A stretch of 64,000 nucleotides of DNA from CALBPI01 sp038529355 (GTDB taxonomy: Bacteria > Pseudomonadota > Gammaproteobacteria > Steroidobacterales > Woeseiaceae), in the NCBI GenBank assembly GCA_038529355.1, contig JBCBDU010000003.1, forward strand, positions 87,039 through 151,038. The letters are read 5' to 3'. Both the position numbers and the translations under genes were made by a program. Each line of letters starts with the position of its first letter. Within the stretch, counting starts at the first letter, position 1. This document shows positions 37,919-47,058 of the stretch, piece after piece. The notes under the pieces were generated by a model that did no database searches, was not told the DNA's origin, and saw nothing but the letters and a program-made list of their open reading frames with translations.

Positions 37919-39741
37919 CGCTACGTCAACGCATAACAGTACGCCTGACCTTGCTGGGCGCGCTGACTGCAATCGCCGGCTGTGCAACCACAACGCAACC
38001 AGCTACGGACGAGGCGCCGTTGTTGTCGCCTGAGCAATTCGTGCAGGCACTGAACGACGAGTCTTACGAACTGGGTCTGGAGAGCGGCGCAGCCGCGTGG
38101 GTTCGTTCGACCTACATCACGTCGGACACTGCGATTCTGGCGGCTAAATCGCAAGAGCGCAGTGCAGCCTTCCATTCGCGATCAGTCGCAGCAGCCAACC
38201 GTTACGACTTGTCGCAGATGGACGCAAGCTCTGCCCGGGCGTTGCAAAAACTCAAACTCGGCACATCGCAGCCGGCTCCGGACAGTGATGCTGCACGGCG
38301 CGAGCTTGCACAGATCACGACGCGCATGGAAGGCGTTTACGGCGCGGGCACGTATTGCCCTGCGGAAGGTCAGTGCCTGACACTTGGCGAGTTGTCGAAC
38401 ATCATGGCGACCAGCCGCGATTACGACGAGCAGCTCGATGCCTGGCTGGGTTGGCGCACGGTTTCACCGGCAATGCGGGATGACTATGCACGCTTTGCCG
38501 AGCTCACCAATGCCGGCGCGCAGGAGCTGGGCTTCGACGATCTGGGTCACATGTGGCGCTCGTCCTATGACATGTCGCCCGTTGAATTCGACCGTGAATC
38601 ATCGCGGTTGTGGACGCAGGTTGAACCGCTATACGAGGCACTGCATTGCTATGTGCGTCGTGAACTGTCGGAAACCTACGGACCCGACAAGGTAGCCGTC
38701 GATGCACCGATTCCGGCGCACCTTCTCGGCAACATGTGGTCGCAGAGCTGGAGCAACATCTACGAACTCGTTGAACCTTATCCGGGTGTGCCGAGCGCCG
38801 ATGTCACAGCAGCACTGGTTGAGCAGGACTACACACCGGAACAAATGGTTCGGCTTGGCGAAGATTTTTTCGTCTCGCTGGGTCTGCCTGAATTACCCGA
38901 CACGTTCTATGAGCGCTCACAGCTGACCAAGCCGCGCGATCGGGATGTTGTATGCCACGCCAGTGCATGGCCGTTGGAGTGGGGCGAAGATGTGCGCATC
39001 AAAATGTGTATCGAGCCGACGTTTGAAATGCTGTCAACGATCTACCACGAGCTCGGCCACATCTATTACTTCATCGCCTATAAGGACCAGCCGCCGCTGT
39101 TCCAGGATGGCGCGCACGACGGCTTCCACGAAGGCATAGGTGACACTGTTACCTTGTCCCTGACGCCTTCCTTCCTCGCGGATCTCGGCCTGGCCGACGC
39201 TGCTGACAGCAGCGAAGAAGCTCTGATCAACGCACAAATGCGTATGGCACTCGACAAGCTTGCGTTCCTGCCATTTGGCAAATTGATCGACGAGTGGCGC
39301 TGGCGCGTGTTCTCGGGCGAGATCGCGCCGGAAAATTATAACGCTGCCTGGTGGGAATTGCGCACACGCTACCAGGGCATTGCACCGCCCGTTGCGCGTA
39401 GCGAAGCTGACTTTGATCCAGGCGCCAAGTATCACATCCCGGCCAACACGCCCTACACGCGTTACTTCCTTGCGCACATCTTGCAGTTCCAGTTCCAGCG
39501 CGCATTGTGCGAAGCGGCCGGCAACGATGGTCCGCTGCACGACTGCTCGATCTACGGCAGCAAGGAAGCCGGCGCGCGGCTCGAAGCGATGCTTGCAGCC
39601 GGCGCCAGCCAGCCGTGGCAGGACTCGCTTGAAATGGTGACCGGCACGCGTGAGATGGACGCATCCGCGATGGTCGAGTACTTCTCACCCTTACTCGGAT
39701 GGCTCGAAACGCGCAACGAAGGCCAGCAATGCGGCTGGTAA
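37915..39741 (+). CDS. M2 family peptidyl-dipeptidase (ACE-like), predicted lipoprotein
   Basis: A zinc carboxydipeptidase that removes C-terminal dipeptides. The N terminus has a lipobox (AIAGC, Cys near 23) for export to the envelope. The gluzincin motif HELGH is at 378-382, followed by the M2-type FHEGIGDTVTLSLT with the third zinc ligand Glu. PYTRYFLAHILQFQFQRALC near the C terminus is also an M2 signature. 608 residues, one catalytic domain. Coupled to the peptide transporter by ATGA, which suggests dipeptides released outside are imported directly. Confidence 0.95.
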   Translation: MTLRQRITVRLTLLGALTAIAGCATTTQPATDEAPLLSPEQFVQALNDESYELGLESGAAAWVRSTYITSDTAILAAKSQERSAAFHSRSVAAANRYDLSQMDASSARALQKLKLGTSQPAPDSDAARRELAQITTRMEGVYGAGTYCPAEGQCLTLGELSNIMATSRDYDEQLDAWLGWRTVSPAMRDDYARFAELTNAGAQELGFDDLGHMWRSSYDMSPVEFDRESSRLWTQVEPLYEALHCYVRRELSETYGPDKVAVDAPIPAHLLGNMWSQSWSNIYELVEPYPGVPSADVTAALVEQDYTPEQMVRLGEDFFVSLGLPELPDTFYERSQLTKPRDRDVVCHASAWPLEWGEDVRIKMCIEPTFEMLSTIYHELGHIYYFIAYKDQPPLFQDGAHDGFHEGIGDTVTLSLTPSFLADLGLADAADSSEEALINAQMRMALDKLAFLPFGKLIDEWRWRVFSGEIAPENYNAAWWELRTRYQGIAPPVARSEADFDPGAKYHIPANTPYTRYFLAHILQFQFQRALCEAAGNDGPLHDCSIYGSKEAGARLEAMLAAGASQPWQDSLEMVTGTREMDASAMVEYFSPLLGWLETRNEGQQCGW

Positions 39742-39784
39742 CCTTGCCACGCTAACTGCGCTAGCCGACTCGGTTAGCGACAGG

Positions 39785-39816
39785 AAAAAGGGGTCAGTAA
39801 CTGACCCCTTTTTTTT
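39785..39816 (+). terminator. Terminator past the peptidase gene
   Basis: GGGGTCAG, a TAA loop and CTGACCCC form a perfect 8-base stem, flanked by five A on the left and eight T on the right, so it could work in both directions. It lies 43 bases past the peptidase stop. The GGGGTCAG/CTGACCCC form is common as a repeated element in some gammaproteobacterial genomes. Confidence 0.85.
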
Positions 39817-39934
39817 ACCCCCGATTGCTGCAGTCGAACGCTTGATCTGCGTGTCACTGATTTTCGACTCATCGACATAGCGCACATGCCGCTAGGCTTG
39901 AGCCCAACGATGTAGACGAAACGGCAGATCAAGC

Positions 39935-40384
39935 ATGCACAGAATTTTAGCCAGCCTCACAGCCACATTAGGCATTCGCGCTAAACGCAAACCAGCCGTT
40001 GCGGCGATCGGCGACGAGCAACGCGCAGCCATCGACGCCAACACGCAGCTGGTCATCGGCGAGCTTTCGGCATCAGCGGGTTTTACGTTGGCGCTTGATC
40101 ATCAATCAGTGGTCTGGATCGACGGCTTTATCGAGCGCTCGCGACATATCGACATTGACACGCTGCACGACATTATTGCATCGTTCTACGGCAGCGCGAT
40201 CATCGCGATTTATGGTGGTCAGTGGATTATCGAGTCCGGCGAAACGGCCATTGCGATTGAACCTGACTTCATCATGTATCCGTTCTCAAGCGTAGCCAAA
40301 CACTTCACCGCCGGACGCGATCACTCTGTGTTGTCACTGTTCAATGGCATTGAGCCGATGCTCGCCAGCCACCGCGCCCAGTAA
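39935..40384 (+). CDS. Hypothetical protein, 149 residues
   Basis: Not recognised. A soluble protein without signal peptide, with a basic N terminus (ATLGIRAKRKP) followed by an alternating alpha/beta pattern. WIDGFIERSR, IIASFYGSAIIAIYGGQWII and YPFSSVAKHF are the most distinctive stretches. The layout loosely recalls small DUF3806-like proteins in which an enzyme-sized domain ends in PF..V.K, but I would not assign it. It converges with the HerA-like gene, leaving five bases between. Confidence 0.6.
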   Translation: MHRILASLTATLGIRAKRKPAVAAIGDEQRAAIDANTQLVIGELSASAGFTLALDHQSVVWIDGFIERSRHIDIDTLHDIIASFYGSAIIAIYGGQWIIESGETAIAIEPDFIMYPFSSVAKHFTAGRDHSVLSLFNGIEPMLASHRAQ

Positions 40385-40389
40385 AGACC

Positions 40390-42828
40390 TCACTGTGATG
40401 ATGACAACGCGATCAGACGCCCCTTGCTGTCACGCTGGTAAGGCATCCACAGCAAACCGACGAAGTGCACCTGAATGTCGGTAGACTTGGGTTTCACAAT
40501 GATTTCGTCGAGCGCTTCGGTCTGCGCATCAAACGCATCATCCAGCGCATCGACATCTGCCTGAAACGTCGCTTCCAGCTCAGCCAGCTCTTCACGCACC
40601 TTGGCCGCCGTTTGCTTGGCGCGTGCAACGTCCGCTGCCTCTTTGCGGGCACCGCCGGCACTCTTCATCGCCGTGCCGATTTTGCTCGCCGACGTCGATG
40701 AAATGCGCTTGCGCCCAAGCACCGCGCCGAGAATCGCCGTACCAAACGAGATCGCCGTGTCGAGCGTTTTCTTTTTCGACTGCGCAGCCTCTCGCTCAAT
40801 GGCCTGCTCTGCGCGCAACAATCGACCTTCGAGCGTGTTCATCTTCGATGAATGTTTCTTGCGCAGTTTCGCCACTGCCAGGTCGCGTTTTTCGCTACCG
40901 AGCGTCTGTAGCCGCGCACGAAACTCGCCTTCGGTTTCGTTCGCCGCGGACGTGACTTTCATCGACGGCGAACGATACAGCGTGATCGTCTGTGTCTGTC
41001 GTAACCAGCGCTTGAACTGTTTCTCCCATCCGGCATACTGTTTGGGCGCTGCCAACACGTCGGGCAACGCAGCATAAGCCGCTCGCGCGACCGGCGGCTG
41101 CGTGTGCAAGTCATCAACCGGCGTCGTCAACACTGCGGCATCATCCCAATCGATGGCAACCGGCCCGTCATCGGGCAACACCGTGGCCACGCATTCGCGC
41201 TCTTGCTCAACTTTGTAGCGTGCCGAGCTGAAGAACAACTCGGCAGCACCGACCAGCGCCGGCCGATAAACGAGCGCACTCGCATCACCATCGAGCCAGT
41301 ATTCATTGATACCTGAGGGCACCACCGGCGCCGAGGTAGCTGACTCCGCAACGCGTTTGCTGGTGGCCGCATTCAGCGTCGCCGCTTTGGTCGCATTGGT
41401 CTGCGCCTGCGTGTGCGCGGACTTGCGCGTCGCCATCAACGTCTTGATCTGTTCACGCGTCATCGGACCTGCGAGGTACGACATGACCCAGCGGGTGCCG
41501 AACACGACCGGATGACTCTCGTGTACGTTGTGCAACAGGAAACGACGCTTGCCGAGCCCGGCCAGCGTCTGCTCCATCGCCTGCCGATCGAATTCGCCGG
41601 CGGCACTGGCGCCTTCAAGGCCTTCCATCACGCGCGCCTTGTCGCGTTCGGTCTGCAGCCGCCCAATCATCCACGTGCCGGTGTTGGACAGCCCTTTGTA
41701 ATCCAGATCAACCGGGTTCTGCGTCGACAATGTCAGACCAACGCCATACGCACGCGCCTGTTTCAACAGTGTCAGCAACAACGTCTTGGAAGGCGGGTTC
41801 GCAACCGGCGGCATGTAACCGAAAATCTCGTCCATGTAGAGCATGGCGCGTAGACTCGAGGTGCCCGACTGTGCGCGCATCCATGCAATCAATTGATTGA
41901 GCAACATGCAAACAAAAAACATGCGCTCAGCATCGGATAAATGTGCAATTGACATGATCGACACGCGCGGCTGACCGCTGTCGGTATAGAACAGCTTCTG
42001 GATATCCAGTGCTTCACCTTCCATCCACGCTTCGAAACCCGGCGCGGCGAGCAGACTATTCAGTTGCATCGCCAGCGCCATTCGGTCCTTTTCCGGATAG
42101 AACGTATCCAGTGGCATCACCCCGATCGTCTTCATCGGCGGGCGCTGAATCAGCGTGATCATCGCGGGCAGGTCAAGGCTCTGACCTTGCTGCCAGTGAT
42201 GGTCCAACAAGTTGGCAATCAGAATGTGCTCGCGACTAGTCACCGGATCGGCATCAACGCCAAGCAGCGCCAGGATGCTGGTCGCGGTGACCTGAACGCG
42301 CTCCCGATACAAGTCGCGATCCTCGCGCACGGCGGCCGCGGGGGCGTCAAAGCTCTTCAATACGCTGATCGGTAAGCCTGCATTCGAGCCCGGCGTGTAA
42401 ACGTTCATGTCGACGCGTTTCTTCAGCTCACGCACGCGTGCAGGCTTCTGACCCCAACCGGCAATGCCGTCTTTCCACAGCTTTGCTTGCCCTGTCGCAA
42501 ATTGCGCGACCGTCTCGCCCCGATTGGCAGCGGACTGTGGATTCACCCACGGTTCAAAATCGGTGCCGCGAAATTCCGGGAACGTCAGCATCAGGTTCGC
42601 CATATCGCCTTTCGGATCAATCGCAATCACCGGGATGTTGTCCATCGCCGCTTCCTCGATCATACCGATACCCAGGCCGGTCTTGCCGCTACCGGTCATA
42701 CCGATAATGACGGCGTGGGTGTTCAGATCCTTGGAGTCGTACAACACCAATTCATCGCTGATCTCGTCGGTCTGCGCATCGATGCGTTTACCCAGATAGA
42801 AGGCGCCCAGTTTCTCGAAAGTACTCAT
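40390..42828 (-). CDS. HerA-like ATPase (DUF853 family)
   Basis: An 812-residue P-loop ATPase of the HerA/FtsK superfamily. Walker A GMTGSGKT is at 43-50, IDPKGDMANLM follows, and Walker B lies in AMLYMDEIFGYMPP with SKTLLLTLLKQARAYG and LTLSTQNPVDLDYKGL downstream. The C-terminal 300 residues are charged and include a coiled coil (about 650-790) with a small Ala/Gly-rich stretch. ATG 42828 is chosen; a frame from 42969 overlaps the divergent gene. Family members may translocate DNA or remodel envelope machinery. No nuclease (NurA) gene is adjacent, so the partner is unclear. Confidence 0.88.
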   Translation of the reverse strand: MSTFEKLGAFYLGKRIDAQTDEISDELVLYDSKDLNTHAVIIGMTGSGKTGLGIGMIEEAAMDNIPVIAIDPKGDMANLMLTFPEFRGTDFEPWVNPQSAANRGETVAQFATGQAKLWKDGIAGWGQKPARVRELKKRVDMNVYTPGSNAGLPISVLKSFDAPAAAVREDRDLYRERVQVTATSILALLGVDADPVTSREHILIANLLDHHWQQGQSLDLPAMITLIQRPPMKTIGVMPLDTFYPEKDRMALAMQLNSLLAAPGFEAWMEGEALDIQKLFYTDSGQPRVSIMSIAHLSDAERMFFVCMLLNQLIAWMRAQSGTSSLRAMLYMDEIFGYMPPVANPPSKTLLLTLLKQARAYGVGLTLSTQNPVDLDYKGLSNTGTWMIGRLQTERDKARVMEGLEGASAAGEFDRQAMEQTLAGLGKRRFLLHNVHESHPVVFGTRWVMSYLAGPMTREQIKTLMATRKSAHTQAQTNATKAATLNAATSKRVAESATSAPVVPSGINEYWLDGDASALVYRPALVGAAELFFSSARYKVEQERECVATVLPDDGPVAIDWDDAAVLTTPVDDLHTQPPVARAAYAALPDVLAAPKQYAGWEKQFKRWLRQTQTITLYRSPSMKVTSAANETEGEFRARLQTLGSEKRDLAVAKLRKKHSSKMNTLEGRLLRAEQAIEREAAQSKKKTLDTAISFGTAILGAVLGRKRISSTSASKIGTAMKSAGGARKEAADVARAKQTAAKVREELAELEATFQADVDALDDAFDAQTEALDEIIVKPKSTDIQVHFVGLLWMPYQRDSKGRLIALSSSQ

Positions 42829-42962
42829 GTGCCGGTGTTCCCCGTTGATCTGCAGCAAAGTGTAGCAAGTCGCACGCGCTTGCGGTGATGCGCGTCGTGC
42901 AGCAGCTCGCCAGCGACGCACAGACTTTGCTATCGTCATCACTGGCCGCCGGAGTGCACACG

Positions 42963-43808
42963 ATGCCAACGATGCCGAAAAACCTATGGACGCTATTCGC
43001 CGTTTCGGTCTGTGCGCTTGCCCTCACCGGCGTCGCGGACTCGTTCAGCAAGCAATACGCCGCCTCTGCGCTGGAGCGCGCGTTCGTGACGTGGGCAGCC
43101 GCACGCGGCCTGAACAGCGTTATCTCCGTTGCGCAAGGCACCGAAATTGCGCTGGAGCCGGGTGGCGTTGGTGTGAATCTGACGGTGGGTCAGGCGCTCG
43201 ACCCCGTGAACGATCTGGTGGAACGTTTCTCGTCTGTCATGCTGGTTGCAACCAGCGCAATCGGTTTGCAAAACCTGTTGTTGAAGATTACCGGCACGCA
43301 AGGCGTGAGTTGGCTGCTGTGCGCTGCTGCCTTGCTGGCGCTTTGTACGCTGTGGATACCGGCGCTGCATGTGCGCCTCAGACTGCGCGCGTTCGCGCTA
43401 CGTTTTCTGCTGATTGCATTTCTTGTGCGATTTGCGCTGCCGTTTTTGGTCATTGGTTCAAACGTCGTGTTCGACCTGTTTCTGGCCGATCAGCAGAGTG
43501 CGGCAACAACAGCGCTTGAATCCACATCAGACGACATTCGTACGATTACCGAAGACGCAACGCAGTCGTCCGACTCACAAGACAGCGGATTTTTTTCGCG
43601 CTTTGGCGATTTCGTTGGTGACTCGATTGCAGCCCTGGACGTGCGTGAGCGACTGTCCAATTTGCAAGAGCGCGTTGCCGGTGCGACCGAACACATTGTC
43701 AATTTGATTGTGATTTTTGTACTGCAGACGATTCTGCTGCCGGTGCTGTTCCTGTGGCTACTCACCGAAGGCATCAAGGCATTGGCGACGCGCGCCACAC
43801 GTTTCTAG
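42963..43808 (+). CDS. Membrane protein of unknown function, 281 residues
   Basis: Unrecognised integral membrane protein. An N-terminal hydrophobic segment (about 8-25), paired helices around 140-200, a long Ser/Asp-rich acidic stretch (about 205-235), and a C-terminal helix (about 250-275). The start is uncertain: ATG 42963 has GGAG nine bases upstream, while GTG 42885 and ATG 42888 lack one. It is divergent from the HerA-like ATPase, with 134 bases between starts, and overlaps the convergent DUF1415 gene by four bases. Confidence 0.68.
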   Translation: MPTMPKNLWTLFAVSVCALALTGVADSFSKQYAASALERAFVTWAAARGLNSVISVAQGTEIALEPGGVGVNLTVGQALDPVNDLVERFSSVMLVATSAIGLQNLLLKITGTQGVSWLLCAAALLALCTLWIPALHVRLRLRAFALRFLLIAFLVRFALPFLVIGSNVVFDLFLADQQSAATTALESTSDDIRTITEDATQSSDSQDSGFFSRFGDFVGDSIAALDVRERLSNLQERVAGATEHIVNLIVIFVLQTILLPVLFLWLLTEGIKALATRATRF

Positions 43809-44350
43809 CTCGGGTTGCGACGCCCAAACAGGCGCTCAAACTGTGCATCCGACATTGCGGTGAGCAATTGACGATTGCGCGCCGGTATCGCGTTGGTATC
43901 CGCATGCGCATCTATCGCTTCGGCAAGACTGGCTTCGCGCAACACATGCAATGTCGGCCACGGCGCCCGATTCGTGAAGTTATCGCGGTCGGCACGGGCT
44001 GCACCTTCAAACTGATAGTGCGGGTGAAATGTTGCCAGCTGCAGCACGCCGCGCAGCGCCAACGCGTCGATGACGTCGTCGACCAGCGCTGCGAACTGCA
44101 CATAATCGTCGAATTGCTGCAGGTCGTGGCTGAACACGATCAGCACGGTATCGGTTTGCGTGGCGGGCACGGCTACGAGACGGTTCAACTCATGCAGCGT
44201 ATCGCGCAGTAACGCATCAGCGCCTACCGCGTCCGAAACGACAATATCAACGGCATCTGCCCGCAGCGCCGGTGCGGCGAACGGGCACAGATTCAGATCG
44301 ACAACAATGCGTTGCAACCAATCAAGCGTGTCGTCAGCGGGCGTCGACAT
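43805..44350 (-). CDS. DUF1415 family protein
   Basis: 181-residue cytosolic protein of the DUF1415 family, recognised by WLQRIVVDLNLCPFAAP at the N terminus, FHPHYQFEG in the middle and NRAPWPTLHVLREAS towards the C terminus. The conserved Cys, His and Asn suggest a catalytic or metal role, but no function is established. It is the last gene of the minus-strand run that begins at envC, 27 bases after the GNAT gene. Confidence 0.88.
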   Translation of the reverse strand: MSTPADDTLDWLQRIVVDLNLCPFAAPALRADAVDIVVSDAVGADALLRDTLHELNRLVAVPATQTDTVLIVFSHDLQQFDDYVQFAALVDDVIDALALRGVLQLATFHPHYQFEGAARADRDNFTNRAPWPTLHVLREASLAEAIDAHADTNAIPARNRQLLTAMSDAQFERLFGRRNPS

Positions 44351-44377
44351 GGAGTCAGTGGACGGCGTTGCCGCCGG

Positions 44378-44872
44378 CTAGAGATTCAGCTCTATGATCT
44401 TCTTCAACGAGTAATCGGTGTGACCGGGCGGGTAGTCTTCGAGTTGCGCATAGACCTCGTAACCCTGCTTCAGATAGAAATCCAGCGCCTGAAATGAGGT
44501 CGTGCCCACATGGAATCGGAACACGCCATCAGCAAGTGCCAAACGCTCGAGCCGCGCCAGCACTTCGCCGCCGACGCCGGTGCCGCGCAATGATTCGTCC
44601 ACCCACAGGCGTTCGATATACAGCCAACCCCAGGTGACCGTGCCATGCGCGCCCCCGACGACGCGATTGGCTTCGTTGCGTGCAAAGCAAGCGAGCTTTT
44701 GCTGCGGCACCTGTCCGGTGAACTGCTCGTTATAGGCCGTCAGGCCACGTTGCACCGCTTCGATATCTTCGTCGGCCGGATCAAACTGCGCAATGTAACT
44801 GAGCCTGACTTGACCATTGTCGCGCTTGAACCAATCCGAGACGCGCCGGCGCAGTGATATTTTCGCGCTCAT
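44378..44872 (-). CDS. GNAT family N-acetyltransferase
   Basis: 164 residues with a GNAT core: LYIERLWVDESLRGTGVGGEVLARLE gives the V-x-x-x-x-R-G-x-G-x-G acetyl-CoA loop, and FRFHVGTTSFQALDFYLKQGYEV the C-terminal strand and helix. The substrate cannot be told. ATG 44872 overlaps the stop of the upstream Kazal gene, supporting coupling; a frame from 45013 lies inside that gene and is rejected. Confidence 0.88.
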   Translation of the reverse strand: MSAKISLRRRVSDWFKRDNGQVRLSYIAQFDPADEDIEAVQRGLTAYNEQFTGQVPQQKLACFARNEANRVVGGAHGTVTWGWLYIERLWVDESLRGTGVGGEVLARLERLALADGVFRFHVGTTSFQALDFYLKQGYEVYAQLEDYPPGHTDYSLKKIIELNL

Positions 44873-45711
44873 TGCGACTGGCTCGTGTCTGCGCAGGCGC
44901 CCGCGTACAGCATGGTTTGGCCTGCCTGATCGAGCAAGCAACGATTGCTGTAAGTGCGCCCGTTCACCGCGCAGACCGGTTGGTAGCGGTCGCGACAGTT
45001 GTGTCGCTCGCAATCACCGGCCGCAATGATTCGCACACCGGCGCGCTCTGCTTCACAAGCGTTTCCGTAAGTCTTGTTGTCGACCCCACACACCGGCACA
45101 AAGACTTTTGGGCAAGCGCGCTTGCCGCAAGCACCAATCGTAGCGACTTCCGCGCCGTCAGCGGCGGCCAAACACGCGTTGGCGTAAGTTTCGCCGTCGG
45201 CTGTGCACACCGGTGCCTGCACGTTCGGACAATCATTCACATCGCAGGTGCCGGTGTACATGACGCCAACCCGTGCTTGCCCGGCAGTACAGCGGTTCAG
45301 GAAGGTTCGGCCGTTGCGCCCACACACCGGCAGCGATTCCTGCGGGCAATCGCCTTCTGCGCAGACGCCCAGCTCCTTGACCGTGGTCTCGGCCAGCGAC
45401 GCAAAACACGTGTTTGTATACGTGTTGCCATCGGCGCCGCACACCGGTGCGAAGCGCGCCGGGCATTCATTGTTCTCATCGGGGACAATCGCCAACTCGT
45501 CGCGCGGACACTCACCCTGCGACTCGACGATGACGCCGGCGTTGCGTATCACGCAGTCATTCGCATACGTCTTGTTGTCGGCACCACACACCGGTTGCCA
45601 CACTTCAGGACACAAGCTTGCGCCTTCTATGCTCTGCTGCGAAAACGCCGGCCGCGCAACGCCCAACAAAACGAGTGCCAATGCCAGCCACCGATACTTA
45701 ATGCGTTGCAT
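44869..45711 (-). CDS. Secreted protein with six Kazal domains
   Basis: 280 residues. A signal peptide (LALALVLLGVARPAFS) is followed by six Kazal-type units, each about 35-45 residues with the pattern C-x(6)-PVC-x(3)-G-x-T-Y-x-N-x-C and a closing C. The units begin CPEVWQPVC, CPARFAPVC, CPQESLPVC, CPNVQAPVC, CPKVFVPVC and CRDRYQPVC. Kazal domains inhibit serine proteases by inserting a loop ahead of the second Cys. The product is likely a periplasmic or surface protease inhibitor. ATG 45711 lies four bases past the Nudix stop, in one operon. The varied reactive-site residues imply several targets. Confidence 0.92.
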   Translation of the reverse strand: MQRIKYRWLALALVLLGVARPAFSQQSIEGASLCPEVWQPVCGADNKTYANDCVIRNAGVIVESQGECPRDELAIVPDENNECPARFAPVCGADGNTYTNTCFASLAETTVKELGVCAEGDCPQESLPVCGRNGRTFLNRCTAGQARVGVMYTGTCDVNDCPNVQAPVCTADGETYANACLAAADGAEVATIGACGKRACPKVFVPVCGVDNKTYGNACEAERAGVRIIAAGDCERHNCRDRYQPVCAVNGRTYSNRCLLDQAGQTMLYAGACADTSQSQ

Positions 45712-45715
45712 GTTG

Positions 45716-46255
45716 TCAGCTTCTCCCTCGATCTCTAAGCAACAATTGATCATCCGAAAAGTGGATACCGCGCGTTGCTAACCAATCGCGCAACGCATAG
45801 CCGGTGCCACTTGCCCAGGGTTTGACGTCGGACAACGCGACCTCGCGGTAGTCCTCCAACTCCTCGGCATCAATGACGATGTCGCCATCTGCCAGTGCGA
45901 CGTGATACACGATCAAAATCTGGTTCATCCGGTAAAACGGATAAACGCCAATCAAGTCGCCGAGCGTGCCCGGCAACCCTGTCTCTTCTTTGACCTCGCG
46001 CAACACGCCTTGTTCAGCCGATTCTCCGGCTTCCAGGAACCCGGTGACCAAACCGAACCACCCGGGCGGCCAGCCGTGGCTGCGCACCTGCACGATGCAT
46101 CCGTTGCGTTCAACGATAGCCGCGACTACGGGCGTCGGGTTGTTCCAGTGGACAAACTGACAGCGATGATCGCTGCAGGCAAGACGCTGCCGGTCGCCGT
46201 GCATGGCCGGCACCAACGGTGCCGCGCAGACGGGGCAGAATCGGAAATTCGACAT
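45716..46255 (-). CDS. Nudix hydrolase with an N-terminal zinc ribbon
   Basis: 179 residues. A Cys4 zinc ribbon (CPVC..CSDHRC, about 7-34) precedes a Nudix domain with the box GFLEAGESAEQGVLREVKEETG. The architecture resembles NADH pyrophosphatase NudC, but the protein is shorter than NudC (about 257 residues) and lacks its SQPWPFPxS stretch, so the substrate is uncertain. It sits between yibQ and the Kazal gene. Confidence 0.88.
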   Translation of the reverse strand: MSNFRFCPVCAAPLVPAMHGDRQRLACSDHRCQFVHWNNPTPVVAAIVERNGCIVQVRSHGWPPGWFGLVTGFLEAGESAEQGVLREVKEETGLPGTLGDLIGVYPFYRMNQILIVYHVALADGDIVIDAEELEDYREVALSDVKPWASGTGYALRDWLATRGIHFSDDQLLLRDRGRS

Positions 46256-46299
46256 AACCGAGTCCGGAAAAATCTACAGTCGTAAGGGTAGCATGGGCA

Positions 46300-47058
46300 T
46301 CAGTCGGCCGATGCGTCAGCGGTCACGTCACGCACGCTAACCAACGCGCCGGGCGACACCAGTTCGATGCCACGGGCTGCCAGTCGCGATTCTAGATCGG
46401 TCAGTGCTATCAGCGTCGCCGGCAGCGGGTGCCCGATCGCCAGCGCAAAACCCTGTTGCTCTGCCTTGTCCATCAATCGCTCGATTTGCGCATCGATAGC
46501 ATCGGCGTGCGGCTCATGGTCAAGGAACACATGTCGCCGCGTCGCCGGCACCAGGGCGCGCCGCGCTTCGGCCAGCGCAACGCTGTCGGCACTGGTGTAG
46601 CTATCGATGAAATACAGGTTGCGCTGACAGGCCAGTGCGTGCATCAACCAACGCATCGAGCGCGTTGTCTGCGTCAATTTGCTGCCACGGTGATTGTTGA
46701 TGCCGGTCGCGCCCGGCACCTGAACAATCGCGCGCTGCAATCTGCGTCGTAGCTGTTGTTCGTCATCGCCGCTGTGCAGCGCATCGTCATGGCGCGCAAA
46801 CTGCGCCGCGTCATCGTGCATCGCCTCCATCGGCAAATGCACCAACACCTCGCGCTGCTGGGCAACAGCTTCTCTGGCCATCTGACTACCGTGCGGCGAG
46901 CCCGGAATCACCGCCACCGCAATAGACCTCGGCAACGCGAGCACCTGCTCATCCTGGGCGCGGCGATAGCCAATGTCATCAATGATGATCGCAATGCGTG
47001 GCGCAGCCGACAGCGGCGCTGCCATCCACAGCAACAGTAGCAACGTCAGTACCCGCAT
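46300..47058 (-). CDS. yibQ: Divergent polysaccharide deacetylase (YibQ family)
   Basis: 252-residue periplasmic protein. Signal peptide LLLLLWMAAPLSA, then RIAIIIDDIGYRR, HLPMEAM, GINNHRGSKLT and AIGHPLPATL, all typical of the YibQ family. It is a TIM-barrel-like relative of NodB deacetylases with altered metal ligands. The start shares one base with the ctpA stop. The envC-ctpA-yibQ order is conserved in gammaproteobacteria, and the product may act on the cell wall, though the reaction is not known. Confidence 0.92.
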   Translation of the reverse strand: MRVLTLLLLLWMAAPLSAAPRIAIIIDDIGYRRAQDEQVLALPRSIAVAVIPGSPHGSQMAREAVAQQREVLVHLPMEAMHDDAAQFARHDDALHSGDDEQQLRRRLQRAIVQVPGATGINNHRGSKLTQTTRSMRWLMHALACQRNLYFIDSYTSADSVALAEARRALVPATRRHVFLDHEPHADAIDAQIERLMDKAEQQGFALAIGHPLPATLIALTDLESRLAARGIELVSPGALVSVRDVTADASAD

